DNA of 38,694 bases from CAYLZN01 sp964387935 (GCA_964387935.1 CAYLZN010000011.1:1-38694); one strand, 5' to 3'; positions 23,179 to 33,443 are shown, numbered from the stretch's first letter. Translations and numbers: made by a program. The notes: generated from the letters alone by a model not told the origin.

Positions 23179-25515
23179 TCACGCGCGCTCGAGCCGCGCG
23201 AACCGCGCGACGAGCTTCTTCTGACCGACGGTCGCGAACCGCACGAGGACCTTGGCATCGTCGGCCGAGCCTTCGACCGAGAGCACGGTGCCGACGCCGA
23301 AGTGCGGGTGGCGGACGCGCGCGCCCGGACGCAGTCCGGTTCCCGACTGGTCCTCGTCCTCGTCGCGCCAGGGCGTCACCTGGGACGCCGGGTCCGGCGA
23401 ACGCCCCGCCGCAGCAGGCCGCCGCGTCGGGCGCGGCCCACCCGGGCGTCCGTTCCAGTTCGTGTCACGGGCACCCATGCCGCCCGCGCGCGACAGGAAA
23501 GACGACTCGGTGACGTCGTGCCGCTGCACGAGCGCCGGCGGGATCTCGTCCAGGAACCGCGAAACGATCGCGGGCTGGTACTCGCCGAAGACACGGCGTC
23601 GCGCGGCGCAGGTGAGGACGAGCTGATCCTCGGCGCGCGTCATCCCGACGTAGCAGAGTCGCCGCTCCTCCTCGAGTTCTGCCACGTCCTCGCGTGACCG
23701 CGCATGGGGGAAGAGGCCGTCCTCCATGCCGGCGATGACGACCACCGGGAACTCGAGGCCTTTGGCGGCGTGCAGCGTCATCAACCAGACGCTGGCGGTC
23801 TTCGATCCCTGCTCTTCGTCCACCTCCGAGAGCAGCGACAGGCGATCGACGAAGCCGCCGAGTGTCGGCTCCGGCTCCCGGCTCTCGAACTCGCGCGCGG
23901 CCGACACCAGTTCTTCGAGGTTCTCGAGCCGATCGTCGGCCTCCTCGGATCGCTCGTCCTTGAGGTCCTGCAGGTATCCCGACAGATCGAGCACGCGTTC
24001 GACGACGGTGCCGACGCTTTCCTTGCGGGCCAGATCGGCCAGCTTCGCGATGAGGTCCCGGAACGCGCGGAGCGACGTTTGCGCGCGCGAGGGCAGGCGC
24101 CGTTCCGCGAGCAGGAACTCCACCCGCGCCCAGAGCGAGCGCGTCGAGCCGACTTCGTGCAAGCCTGCGGAGACGAGCGGCGGCAGGCTGCCGGCCACCA
24201 CGCCGGGGTCCAGGTGCTCGAGGGCCTCCATGACGCTCTTGCCGATGCCCCGCGCCGGCACGTTCACCACGCGCCTGAAGCTCACGTCGTCGTGCGGATT
24301 GATGAGGAGCTTGAGGTACGCGAGCGCGTCCTTGACCTCCTTGCGCTCGTAGAAGCGGACGCCGCCGACGATGCGATAGGGGACGCCATCGCGCATGAGC
24401 GAGTCCTCGATCGCGCGCGACTGGGCGTTCATGCGGTACAGGACCGCGATGGAGCGGGAGCCGGTGCCCGCGAGGGCCCGGCGCACCGTGCGGCAGATGA
24501 AGTCCGCCTCACCGAGTTCGTCCGCGGCGCGGTGGAAGTGGATCGGTGCGCCGCCGGTCCGCTCCGTCCAGAGCCGCTTTTCCTTGCGGTTCTGGTTCTG
24601 CCGGATGACCGCCGAGGCGGCGTCGAGGATGACCTGCGTGGAGCGGTAGTTGCGCTCGAGGCGGACGATGCGCGTTTCCGGGAAGTCCTGCTCGAAGTCC
24701 AGGATGTTGCGCAGGTCGGCGCCGCGCCACTTGTAGATCGACTGATCCGGGTCGCCGACGACGGCCAGGTTGCGATGCTGGGCCGCGAGCTGGCGGATGA
24801 GCAGGTACTGCGGGCGGTTGGTGTCCTGGTACTCGTCGACGAGGATGTAGCGGAACTTCGTGGCGTAGCGCGCGCGGACGTGCTCGGCGCGCTCGAAGAG
24901 CTCCACGCTCTTGAGCAGCAGGTCGTCGAAGTCGAGCGCGTTGCACTGGCGCAACAGGTCGAGGTAGCGCTCGAAGACCTTCGCCAGGATCTCCTCGCGG
25001 TAGTTCCAGCCGCCGCGGAACGCGTCCGCGCCCTCCATGCGGTTGCGGGCGTGGCTGATGCGGGAGAGCGCCATGCGGGGCTGGACGAGTTTCTCGTCCA
25101 CGTCGAGCTCTCGCAGGACCTGCTTGACGGCGGCGAGCTGATCCGACGAATCGAAGATGACGAAGTCGCGCGAGAGGCCGATGGCAGGCGCTTCGCGGCG
25201 CAGCAGGCGCGCGCAGATGGCGTGGAACGTCGAGATCCAGAGGGGACGGACGTCGAGGTCCACGAGGCGCGCCACGCGCTCGCGCATCTCCTCGGCGGCC
25301 TTGTTGGTGAAGGTGACAGCGAGGATGCGGTCGGGATCCGTGAGGCCGGCGCCGACGAGGTAGGCGATGCGGTAGGCGATGACACGCGTCTTGCCAGACC
25401 CGGCCCCGGCCAGGATCAGGAGCGGGCCCTCGGTCTGGAGAACCGCGTCACGCTGCTCCGGGTTGAGATCTGAGACGAACGAGGGACTGGCGCTGACGGA
25501 TGCCTGGCGAATCAC
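23179..25515 (-). CDS. pcrA: ATP-dependent DNA helicase PcrA/UvrD
   Basis: This superfamily 1A 3'-5' helicase acts in nucleotide excision and mismatch repair and clears recombinase filaments and stalled polymerases. The 778-residue product has LNPEQRDAV, motif I LAGAGSGKTR (35-44), Ia VTFTNKAAEEM, II LVDEYQDTN, III VVGDPDQSIYKWRGA, IV RLERNYRS, V MTLHAAKGLEFPVV and VI CYVGMTRAEDQL. The C terminus carries a Tudor-like, RNA polymerase-binding domain (RVRHPHFGVGTVLSVEG), as in PcrA. The start is a GTG; a TATACT (25532-25527) lies only 11 bp upstream, suggesting a very short leader. It is the first gene before murB and murA. Confidence 0.96.
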   Translation of the reverse strand: MIRQASVSASPSFVSDLNPEQRDAVLQTEGPLLILAGAGSGKTRVIAYRIAYLVGAGLTDPDRILAVTFTNKAAEEMRERVARLVDLDVRPLWISTFHAICARLLRREAPAIGLSRDFVIFDSSDQLAAVKQVLRELDVDEKLVQPRMALSRISHARNRMEGADAFRGGWNYREEILAKVFERYLDLLRQCNALDFDDLLLKSVELFERAEHVRARYATKFRYILVDEYQDTNRPQYLLIRQLAAQHRNLAVVGDPDQSIYKWRGADLRNILDFEQDFPETRIVRLERNYRSTQVILDAASAVIRQNQNRKEKRLWTERTGGAPIHFHRAADELGEADFICRTVRRALAGTGSRSIAVLYRMNAQSRAIEDSLMRDGVPYRIVGGVRFYERKEVKDALAYLKLLINPHDDVSFRRVVNVPARGIGKSVMEALEHLDPGVVAGSLPPLVSAGLHEVGSTRSLWARVEFLLAERRLPSRAQTSLRAFRDLIAKLADLARKESVGTVVERVLDLSGYLQDLKDERSEEADDRLENLEELVSAAREFESREPEPTLGGFVDRLSLLSEVDEEQGSKTASVWLMTLHAAKGLEFPVVVIAGMEDGLFPHARSREDVAELEEERRLCYVGMTRAEDQLVLTCAARRRVFGEYQPAIVSRFLDEIPPALVQRHDVTESSFLSRAGGMGARDTNWNGRPGGPRPTRRPAAAGRSPDPASQVTPWRDEDEDQSGTGLRPGARVRHPHFGVGTVLSVEGSADDAKVLVRFATVGQKKLVARFARLERA

Positions 25516-25548
25516 GGAACGGGGACAGTATACAGGCGTACGGCAGTT

Positions 25549-25600
25549 GAGGGTTGGTGAGGGTTGTGGTGAGGGTTGGGGTGGTGAGGGTTGGGGTCAG
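25549..25600 (+). repeat. G-rich GAGGGTTG direct repeats
   Basis: GAGGGTTG occurs four times (starting at 25549, 25559, 25571 and 25586) with GT-rich spacers of variable length. The spacing of G-triplets and G-quartets could support a G-quadruplex on the plus strand. Confidence 0.6.
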
Positions 25601-25979
25601 GTCTTTACTTTTAGCGTTCGCCACAAGGGATTGGGGTCAGGTCCTGACTCCTGCCCTGATATGACAATCGGCTTGAGGCCTGCGGCCGGCGGCGCGCGGC
25701 CAGCACGGCGCAAGTCTTCAAGAACCCGTCGATCCACAATCTCAATTCCAGTGAGGTGACGGTTCCCGATGGAAACGACGTTCAGCCCACCAGGCCGCCG
25801 GTCGCCCGCCGATCGCCGCCCGCCGTTCTGTCCCATCAGGGCTAGGATTGGACGGGGCAGTCGAGTCGTCGAACGTCAGAAGTAAAGAGCTGACCCCAAG
25901 GTCATTCACGACCCCAAGGTGTCGCGCCTCACCCCCAAGGCATAGCTCGAATGCTAAAAGTAAAGACCTGACCCCAACC
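25589..25979. mobile_element. candidate REP/MITE-type element with 32-bp inverted arms
   Basis: A 32-bp sequence built on TTGGGGTCAGGTCTTTACTT (25589-25620) recurs in inverted orientation at 25948-25979 with one mismatch. Shorter copies lie inside, direct at 25631-25650 and inverted at 25881-25901, plus CTTGGGGT-like fragments at 25910-25919 and 25931-25939. The 391-bp unit has no intact transposase. The motif resembles dispersed repeats often found next to REP-associated tyrosine transposases; that link is from memory. Confidence 0.55.
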
Positions 25980-26019
25980 GGTCCCCCCAACCGGTCCCCA
26001 ACCGGTCCCCCAACCGGTC
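25976..26019 (+). repeat. AACCGGTCCCC short tandem repeat
   Basis: Three AACCGGTCCCC-type units of 13, 11 and 12 bp (differing in C-run length) plus a partial fourth lie directly before the glmS stop codon. Each contains the 6-bp palindrome ACCGGT. Confidence 0.8.
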
Positions 26020-26020
26020 T

Positions 26021-27871
26021 TCATTCGACCGTGACGCTCTTGGCCAGATTGCGGGGCTGATCGACGTCACAGCCGCGGCGCACGGCCACGTGGTACGCCA
26101 GCAACTGCAGCGGAATGACGGCGACGACGGGGGCCACCATCGGGTGTGCCTCGGGGAGCGGGATCCGCGAATCGCGCAGCGCGTCCAGCACCGGGTCGAG
26201 CCGATCGTCACCCCGCGTCACCAGCGCGAGCACGGAGCCGCCCCGCGCCTTCGCCTCCTGGATGTTGCCGAGCATCTTCTCGAAGGTCGGGTCGCTGGTC
26301 GCGATGGTGACAACCGGGACCTGCTCGTCGATGAGCGCAATCGGCCCGTGCTTCATCTCGCCCGCGGGATAGCCCTCGGCGTGGATGTATGAGATCTCCT
26401 TCAGCTTGAGCGCACCCTCGAGCGCGATCGGGTACTGGATCCCCCGCCCGAGATAGAGGAAGTCCGAGCACTGGTACAGCCGCTTCGAGATCTCCTCGAT
26501 CTGCGGCTCGGTCTTGAGCGCCTCCTCGATGAGGAGCGGCAGCTGGGTGAGCGCCTCGAGGTGCGGCCGGATCTCGTCCGCCCCGAGCGTACGGCGCGCC
26601 TGAGCCAGGTACAGCGCCAGCAAGTGGAGGGCCACGAGCTGCGAGGTGAACGCCTTCGTCGAGGCGACCCCGATCTCCGGCCCGGCGTGCGTGTACACCG
26701 TGCCCTCGGTCTCGCGGGTCGCCATGGAGCCGACGACGTTGCAGATGGCCACGCTGCGCGCGCCGCGCTTCTTCGCCTCGCGCAGGGCCGCCAGCGTGTC
26801 GGCCGTCTCGCCGGACTGCGTGATGACGACGCACAGCGTCCGCGCGTCCACGATCGGCTCCCGGTAGCGGTACTCGCTGCCGTAATCCACCTCGACGGGA
26901 AGCCGCGCAATCTGCTCGACCAGGAACTTGCCCACCAGGCCGGCGTGCCACGACGTGCCGCAGGCGACGATCACCACACGATCGATCGCTCCGAGGTCGT
27001 CGTCCGACAGGTTCATCTCGTCGAGGAAGACGTGGCCGCGCTCGACCGACACGCGCCCGAGCACGGTTTCGCGAATGGCCCACGGCTGCTCGTGAATCTC
27101 CTTCAGCATGAAGTGCTTGTATCCCGCCTTCTCCGCCATGACGGGATCCCACAGCACGCGCTGCGTGGCCTTCGATACGGTCGCGCCGGCGTAGTCGGTG
27201 AACGTCACACCGTGGCGCGTGATCACCGCCATCTCCTCGTCGCCCAGGAACACCACGTCCCGCGTGTGGCTCAGGATCGCCGGGATGTCCGACGCGACGA
27301 AGAACTCACCCTCCCCGAGCCCGACCACAATCGGCGGGCCGTTGCGCACGGCCACGATCTTCTCGGGATCGTTGGCCGAGATCAGGACCACCGCAAACAG
27401 CCCGCGGAGCGAGAGCAGCGCACGCCGGACGGCGTCCTCGAGCGGACCGCCAGCCACGCGCAGCTCCTCTTCGACGAGGTGCGCGACGACCTCCGTGTCC
27501 GTCTCCGTGACGAACTTGTGCCCCTTGCCCTGGAGGTGGTGCTTCAGCTCGAGGTAGTTCTCGATGATGCCGTTGTGCACGACGACGAGGCGCCCCGTGC
27601 AGTCGCGGTGCGGGTGCGCGTTCTCCTCGGTCGGCCGCCCGTGGGTCGCCCAGCGGGTGTGCCCCACGCCGTAGGCGCCAGCCAGCGGCTGCACGGCCAG
27701 CGCCTCCTCGAGCCGCGACAGCTTGCCCGCGCTGCGCCTGATCTCGATGTCGCCGTCGCGGACGACGGCCACACCGGCCGAATCGTAGCCGCGATACTCC
27801 AGGCGGCGGAGTCCATCCACGAGCACGGGGACGACCTGCTTCGAACCGATGTAACCAACGATGCCGCACAT
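26021..27871 (-). CDS. glmS: glutamine--fructose-6-phosphate aminotransferase (isomerizing)
   Basis: GlmS makes glucosamine-6-phosphate from fructose-6-phosphate and glutamine, the entry to UDP-GlcNAc. The 616-residue product begins MCGIVGYIG with the processed nucleophile Cys2. It has the glutaminase motifs LEYRGYDSAG, TRWATHGRP and HNGIIENY, two SIS domains (VITQSGETADT, GVASTKAFTSQ), and the C-terminal loop ending KSVTVE. Length is normal (E. coli 609). A GAGG lies about 10 bases before the ATG. It follows glmU after 105 bp, most of which is a heptamer array; no glmS ribozyme core is apparent. Confidence 0.97.
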   Translation of the reverse strand: MCGIVGYIGSKQVVPVLVDGLRRLEYRGYDSAGVAVVRDGDIEIRRSAGKLSRLEEALAVQPLAGAYGVGHTRWATHGRPTEENAHPHRDCTGRLVVVHNGIIENYLELKHHLQGKGHKFVTETDTEVVAHLVEEELRVAGGPLEDAVRRALLSLRGLFAVVLISANDPEKIVAVRNGPPIVVGLGEGEFFVASDIPAILSHTRDVVFLGDEEMAVITRHGVTFTDYAGATVSKATQRVLWDPVMAEKAGYKHFMLKEIHEQPWAIRETVLGRVSVERGHVFLDEMNLSDDDLGAIDRVVIVACGTSWHAGLVGKFLVEQIARLPVEVDYGSEYRYREPIVDARTLCVVITQSGETADTLAALREAKKRGARSVAICNVVGSMATRETEGTVYTHAGPEIGVASTKAFTSQLVALHLLALYLAQARRTLGADEIRPHLEALTQLPLLIEEALKTEPQIEEISKRLYQCSDFLYLGRGIQYPIALEGALKLKEISYIHAEGYPAGEMKHGPIALIDEQVPVVTIATSDPTFEKMLGNIQEAKARGGSVLALVTRGDDRLDPVLDALRDSRIPLPEAHPMVAPVVAVIPLQLLAYHVAVRRGCDVDQPRNLAKSVTVE

Positions 27872-27893
27872 AACGACGCTACCTCACTAACTC

Positions 27894-27976
27894 GTGCCGA
27901 GTGCCGAGTGCCGAGTGCCGAGTGCCGGGTGCCTGGTGCCGGGCGCGAACGCACGCTGGCAACTGGGAACTGAAAA

Positions 27977-27977
<1 letters not shown>
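27894..27977 (+). repeat. 12-unit heptamer array between glmU and glmS
   Basis: In one continuous 7-bp register: GTGCCGA four times, GTGCCGG, GTGCCTG, GTGCCGG, two diverged units (GCGCGAA, CGCACGC), then TGGCAAC, TGGGAAC, TGAAAAC. The last base is the first base of the glmU stop triplet. The last three units are the reverse complement of the CAGTT family seen upstream of selD and gyrA. Confidence 0.9.
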
Positions 27978-29356
<1,379 letters not shown>

Positions 29357-29380
29357 CTGGCCAGTCCTTTCCCTGAAGTG

Positions 29381-30248
29381 TCAGTGTTCCGACGGTCCCG
29401 CCTGCCGTGCCAGCTCGAGCGCCGCGTAGATCTCGCGCGAGGGTCGGGCATATCGACGTGCCAGCGCCGCCACGGCCCCGCGTCGCGTGGTGCCAGCCTC
29501 GGCGGTGAGGGAGCAAAACTCACGCCACAGGACTGCCGGAGCAGGCATGTCGAGGGGCACTGGCAGCTCGTCGGGACCGCCAACGACCACGGTGAACTCG
29601 CCGCGCGGGCTGCCAAGCTCAGCCAGCACGTCGGCGGTCGAGCCGACCAGAAGCTGTTCGTGCAGTTTCGTGAGCTCTCGCCCTACCGCGATGCGCCGGC
29701 CCTGGAGGAGCGGCTCGAGTTCGCGCAATGTGGCGGCGATCCGGTGCGGGGCCTCGAAGAACACGGTGGTCCGAGGCTCCGCAGCCAGGGCTTGCAGCCA
29801 GCGCATCCGCTCCGCGGCCCGACTTGGGGGAAACCCCAGGAACGTGAACGCCTCCGCCGGGAGCCCGGAGGCCACGAGGGCCGTCAGCAGGGCGCTGGGG
29901 CCGGGGACGGCGACGACGGCCAGGCCCTCGGTCCTGGCTGCCCGCACCAGGTCCGCCCCGGGATCAGAGACGAGAGGGGTGCCGGCGTCGGTGACGAGGG
30001 CCACGTCTTCCCCGGCGTGCAGCCTGGCCAGCAGCTGCGGGCGCCGCTCCCGCTCGTTGTGCTCGTGGAGGCTGATCGTGGGCGTCCCGATGCCGTAGTG
30101 CGCCAGCAGGCCCCTGNNNNNNNNNNCTGGTGCGCCTGGTGTCCTCGGCGGCGACCACGGCCGCCTCCCGGAGGACTCGCAGCGCCCGGAGCGTGATGTC
30201 CTCCAGGTTGCCGATCGGCGTGGAAACGATGAAAAGCGTGCCCGGCAT
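29381..30248 (-). CDS. rsmI: 16S rRNA (cytidine1402-2'-O)-methyltransferase RsmI (contains assembly gap)
   Basis: RsmI methylates the ribose of C1402 in 16S rRNA. The start MPGTLFIVSTPIGNLEDITL and AAEDTRRT are in one frame; after ten Ns the rest continues in another frame from RGLLAHYGIGTPTISLHEHN, with VALVTDAGTPLVSDPGADLV, the SAM-binding VPGPSALLTALVASG and LGFPP. The flanks of the gap both carry CTG (plus strand). Merging them gives DTRRTRGLLAHYG with the family's exact spacing and a 284-codon frame, so the gene is almost certainly intact. It probably heads an operon with glmU and glmS and is divergent from the DUF885 gene. Confidence 0.92.
30117..30126. other. 10-N scaffold gap inside rsmI
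   Basis: Ten Ns of placeholder length sit between CCCCTG and CTGGTG. The flanks overlap by CTG, so the true distance is probably minus three bases. The apparent frame break in rsmI is an assembly artefact. Confidence 0.9.
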
Positions 30249-30355
30249 GGGTCTTGGTGGCGCCCTGGCGCCCGGCAGGATGCTCGGAGGCGCCCGTTAT
30301 TCTACAATTGCCAGACCGCCCCATCCTGGAGCGGCCTCATGTCCGTCAGAGCGCG

Positions 30356-32023
30356 ATGTATTCTTCCGAGCCGCTGCCGCATTTCGTCGAGCATTACCTC
30401 GCCTACCTCCGTGAGATCGCGCCGACGTACGCTTTTTTCGACGGGGTCCACACCCACGACGATCTGCTCGAGGACTACTCGCGGAGCGCCATCGACGCGC
30501 ACCTGCGCGAGATGGGCAACTTCGAGCGACGCCTGGGCGCCATCAACGCGGATGCCCTGAGCCCGACCCAGAAGGTCGAGCGGCCCATCGTCGAGGCACA
30601 CATCCGGGCGCGGATCCACGACCTCGAGCAGGTGCGGGGGTGGGAGCGCAATCCGCATCTCTACGCAGACACCATCGCGCTGAGCCTGGCGGGGCAGGTC
30701 CTGTTCAACTACGCCCCGGCTGCCGAGCGGGCGCGACGCATTCTGTCGAAGCTCAGGCAGGTTCCGCGTCTGCTGCAGAGCGCGCGCGACAACATCAAGG
30801 ACCCGCCCGGGATCTTCGTCAAGACCGCCGTCGAGACTCTCAGAGGCGTGCGGAGCTTCATCGACCGCGACCTCCCTCGGGGACTGGCGCAGGTCGACGA
30901 CCTGTCGATCCTCGGCGATCTCGCTGACGCGTCCACCGAGGCGGGACAGGCGATCTCGGGGTATGCCGACTACCTCGAGACCGAGGTGGGGCCGAAGGCC
31001 CGCGGCACGTTCCGGCTCGGCAAGGAGCGGTTCGCGAGCAAGCTCCTGCTCGAGGAGGGCATCGACGTGTCGCCCGCGAAACTCCTCGAGATCGGCATGC
31101 GCGAGCTGGCGGCCGTCCAGGAGGAGTTCAAGACGGCGGCGCGCAAGGCCGTCGGGAGCAAGGACAAGCGTGAGCCGCTGGAGATCTGGCGTGCGCTGAA
31201 GGAGCAGCACCCCGAGCCGGGTCGGCTCGTGGAGACGGCGCGTGCCCAGGTGGCCGAACTCGAGGCGTTCGTGCGCAAGCACAAGCTCGTGACGGTGCCG
31301 GACGGCGCGCCGCTGGCCATCGCGGCGACACCGCCGTTCTACCGGTGGACGTTCGCGAGCCTCTGGATGCCTGGCCCGTTCGAGGTACGACCGCTCGGCG
31401 CGCACTTCTACATCACGGAGGCGGACCCGGCCTGGTCGCCCGAGCGGCAGGCGGAGCACCAGCGCGACTTCTGCCACGCCACGCTCTGGTCGATCAGCAT
31501 GCACGAGGCCTTTCCCGGGCACTTCCTGCACCTGCAGCATCTGCGCGGCGTCGAGAGCACGCTGCGCAAGTCACTGCTGTTCGCCCCCATGTCGTTCGTC
31601 GAGGGCTGGGCCCACTATGCGGAGCACCTCATGGTCGAGCAGGGCTTTGCGAAGAAGGACCCGGCCCGCCGCCTTGGCCAGCTGGCGGAGTCCCTCATCC
31701 GCCTGACGCGCCTCATCGTCGGCGTGCGGCTGCATACGGAGGACCTGTCGGTGGAACAGGGCGTTCGCATGTTCCGCGACGAGGCGTATCTCGAGGAGTC
31801 GTCGGCCAGGCGGGAGGCCGAGCGCGGGACGTTCGATCCGTCGTATGTGGTGTACGCGCTCGGCAAGCTGATGCTGCTGAAGCTGCGGGCCGACGTGGAG
31901 CAGGCGCGCGGCGAGGCCTTCGCGCTGAAGTCGTTCCACGACGACCTGCTGGGCCAGGGATTCGCGCCGTTCTGGGCCCACCGCCAGTTGATGCTCGGTG
32001 AGCGCGGAGTCGTGTTGGCCTGA
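30356..32023 (+). CDS. DUF885 family protein (putative zinc peptidase)
   Basis: The DUF885 family is a set of bacterial proteins with a metallopeptidase-like active site; most have no assigned substrate. From the ATG at 30356 the product is 555 residues: MYSSEPLPHFVEHYLAYL. The frame is open 34 codons further up without similarity, and no signal peptide is visible, so it is probably cytoplasmic. The zinc motif is HEAFPGHFLH (383-392), close to the usual HEAxPGHHLQ, and the second conserved block is FVEGWAHYAEHLM. The N-terminal half is helical and charged. It is divergent from rsmI (a TACAAT at 30303-30308 might be a -10) and is followed by a heptamer array and a zinc-ribbon gene. Confidence 0.88.
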   Translation: MYSSEPLPHFVEHYLAYLREIAPTYAFFDGVHTHDDLLEDYSRSAIDAHLREMGNFERRLGAINADALSPTQKVERPIVEAHIRARIHDLEQVRGWERNPHLYADTIALSLAGQVLFNYAPAAERARRILSKLRQVPRLLQSARDNIKDPPGIFVKTAVETLRGVRSFIDRDLPRGLAQVDDLSILGDLADASTEAGQAISGYADYLETEVGPKARGTFRLGKERFASKLLLEEGIDVSPAKLLEIGMRELAAVQEEFKTAARKAVGSKDKREPLEIWRALKEQHPEPGRLVETARAQVAELEAFVRKHKLVTVPDGAPLAIAATPPFYRWTFASLWMPGPFEVRPLGAHFYITEADPAWSPERQAEHQRDFCHATLWSISMHEAFPGHFLHLQHLRGVESTLRKSLLFAPMSFVEGWAHYAEHLMVEQGFAKKDPARRLGQLAESLIRLTRLIVGVRLHTEDLSVEQGVRMFRDEAYLEESSARREAERGTFDPSYVVYALGKLMLLKLRADVEQARGEAFALKSFHDDLLGQGFAPFWAHRQLMLGERGVVLA

Positions 32024-32070
32024 GCCCATAGCCGTGAGCCCTGCGCCCTGCGCCTTGAGCCTTGAGCCCG
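32022..32070 (+). repeat. GAGCCCT-family heptamer array (7 units)
   Basis: Units in register: GAGCCCA, TAGCCGT, GAGCCCT, GCGCCCT, GCGCCTT, GAGCCTT, GAGCCCG. The array begins within the stop codon of the DUF885 gene, and exactly one further 7-bp piece (TTTTCCT) separates it from the next ATG at 32078. The units match the second half of the gyrB-gyrA array. Confidence 0.92.
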
Positions 32071-32077
32071 TTTTCCT

Positions 32078-32392
32078 ATGCCCCTCTACGAATACCAGTG
32101 TGACGTGTGTGAGCACCGGTTCGAAGTGATCCAGAAGTTCTCGGATCCGCCGGTGGCCGCCTGCCCGAACTGCCAGGGCTCCGTGAAGAAGCTCATTTCG
32201 TCGCCCGCCATCCAGTTCAAGGGGGCCGGGTGGTACATCACCGACTACGCGCGAAAGGGGCAGACCGAGGGCACCAAGGCCGCCCCGGCCAAGGAGGGCA
32301 GCACCTCCGGCAGCGCGACGTCGGAGTCCACGAAGAGCGGCGACGCGGGCACCAGCAAGGGCGAAGGGACGTCGGGCGGCAACTCGTCCTAG
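32078..32392 (+). CDS. FmdB-family zinc ribbon protein
   Basis: The 104-residue product starts MPLYEYQCDVCEHRFEVIQ and has two CxxC pairs (Cys8-Cys11 and Cys29-Cys32, CPNC), which together would hold one zinc ion. This is the FmdB/CxxC_CXXC_SSSS putative regulatory protein family; the name comes from a formamidase-operon regulator, and the general role is unknown. The second half, after GWYITDYARKG, is a low-complexity Lys/Ser/Thr/Gly tail. The gene follows a heptamer array and is convergent with galU (80-bp gap, no obvious hairpin). Confidence 0.9.
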   Translation: MPLYEYQCDVCEHRFEVIQKFSDPPVAACPNCQGSVKKLISSPAIQFKGAGWYITDYARKGQTEGTKAAPAKEGSTSGSATSESTKSGDAGTSKGEGTSGGNSS

Positions 32393-32472
32393 CGCGGGAT
32401 GGTCGCCACCGGCACGTGGAACCTCAACGCCGACCGCACGATGGGCGGCGTGCGCCGGACGAGCGACGCCGC

Positions 32473-33348
32473 TCAGCCCCGGGGCTGAATCTCCCTCAGG
32501 TAATCGGCAAACGGCGCCGCAAGGTCCGGGCGCCTGAGCGCGAAATAGACGACGGCCTTGAGGAACCCGAGCTTGTTGCCGGTGTCGTGGCGCACGCCAT
32601 TCACCTCGAAGGCGTAGAGCGGGCGCTTCTGGAGCAGCTGCTTCAGGCCGTTGGTGAGCTGGATCTCTCCCGTGCGGTCGTTGGTCGTCGCGGCGAGCTC
32701 GTCGAAGATGTCCGGCGTGAGGATGTAGCGGCCGATGATGGCGAGATCGGACGGCGCCTCGGCGCGGGGCGGCTTCTCGACCATGTCCGTGATGCGATGG
32801 ACGCCGTTGCCGAGGGGTTCGGAGGCGATGACCCCGTAGCTGCTGACTTTCTCCATCGGGACGCGCTCAACGGCGAGGACGGGGCCCTCGACCTGCTCGA
32901 ACACGTCCACCATCTGCTTGAGCGCCGGCGGATCCGCATCGTACACGTCGTCGGCCAGGATGACCGCGAAGGGCTCCGGTCCCACGAGATCGCGCGCGAC
33001 GAGAACGGCGTGGCCCAGGCCCAGCGGCTCACCCTGCCGCACGTAGGCGACCTGGATGCCTTTCGAGATGTTGTGGATCTCCCGGGCGAGCTCGGTCTTG
33101 CCGCGCGCCTCGAGGAAGCTCTCGAGCTCGACGTTGATGTCGAAGTGATCCTCGATCGCGTTCTTGCCGCGCCCCGTGACCAGGATGATGTGCTCCGCAC
33201 CCGCGGCCACGGCCTCCTCGACGCCGTACTGGATGATCGGCTTGTCGACGAGCGGCAGCATTTCCTTGGGCTGGGCCTTCGTGGCCGGCAGGAAGCGGGT
33301 TCCAAGACCTGCGGCGGGGAAGACGGCTTTGCGTACTCGTGGCGCCAC
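32473..33348 (-). CDS. galU: UTP--glucose-1-phosphate uridylyltransferase
   Basis: GalU makes UDP-glucose for glycans and exopolysaccharide. The product has the nucleotidyltransferase start RKAVFPAAGLGTRFLPATKA with QPKEMLPLVDKPIIQY, then VTGRGKNAIEDHFD, LILADDVYDAD-like AVILADDVYDAD, and VEKPPRAEAPSDLAIIGRYI. Of two GTG codons, the one at 33348 has GGAGG five bases upstream and is preferred (291 residues); the GTG at 33354 would overlap that site. It is divergent from serS, with 95 bp between the start codons. Confidence 0.95.
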   Translation of the reverse strand: MAPRVRKAVFPAAGLGTRFLPATKAQPKEMLPLVDKPIIQYGVEEAVAAGAEHIILVTGRGKNAIEDHFDINVELESFLEARGKTELAREIHNISKGIQVAYVRQGEPLGLGHAVLVARDLVGPEPFAVILADDVYDADPPALKQMVDVFEQVEGPVLAVERVPMEKVSSYGVIASEPLGNGVHRITDMVEKPPRAEAPSDLAIIGRYILTPDIFDELAATTNDRTGEIQLTNGLKQLLQKRPLYAFEVNGVRHDTGNKLGFLKAVVYFALRRPDLAAPFADYLREIQPRG

Positions 33349-33431
33349 GATCACCTCCGGCGAGGCATGCTAGCACGGCCGTGCCCGGGCTGCTCCCGTG
33401 CGCCCCTGGCTCGTGGGGCGGGGCCAGCCGG

Positions 33432-33437
33432 TACAAT
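33432..33437 (+). promoter_or_regulatory. candidate -10 element for a leaderless serS transcript
   Basis: TACAAT ends six bases before the serS ATG at 33444, so a start 6-7 bases downstream would fall at the ATG itself. No good -35 and no properly spaced Shine-Dalgarno are visible. Confidence 0.4.
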
Positions 33438-33443
33438 GGCAGG

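Larger units (their letters stand above)
25516..26020. other. pcrA-glmS intergenic region with dispersed GGGGTCAG repeats
   Basis: The 505-bp gap holds a G-rich GAGGGTTG tract (25549-25600), an inverted pair of 32-bp repeats (25589-25620 and 25948-25979), extra partial copies, and an AACCGGTCCCC tandem (25976-26019). A 79-codon minus-strand frame (25836-25597) and another (25990-25742) read mostly through repeat sequence. I see no recognisable protein. Confidence 0.7.

Noticed and set aside
25597..25836. A 79-codon minus-strand frame between pcrA and glmS as a real gene
   Set aside because: Its C terminus is read from the dispersed GGGGTCAG repeat and its N terminus has no recognisable family; kept only as a possible remnant.
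27872..27976. glmS ribozyme or riboswitch upstream of glmS
   Set aside because: The gap is almost entirely a heptamer array and shows none of the ribozyme core that I could recognise.
29381..30248. rsmI as a frameshifted pseudogene
   Set aside because: The break coincides with ten Ns, and merging the overlapping CTG flanks restores one full-length frame with correct motif spacing.
32393..32472. Terminator hairpin between the zinc-ribbon gene and galU
   Set aside because: GC-rich, but I found no clean inverted repeat with a loop in this gap.
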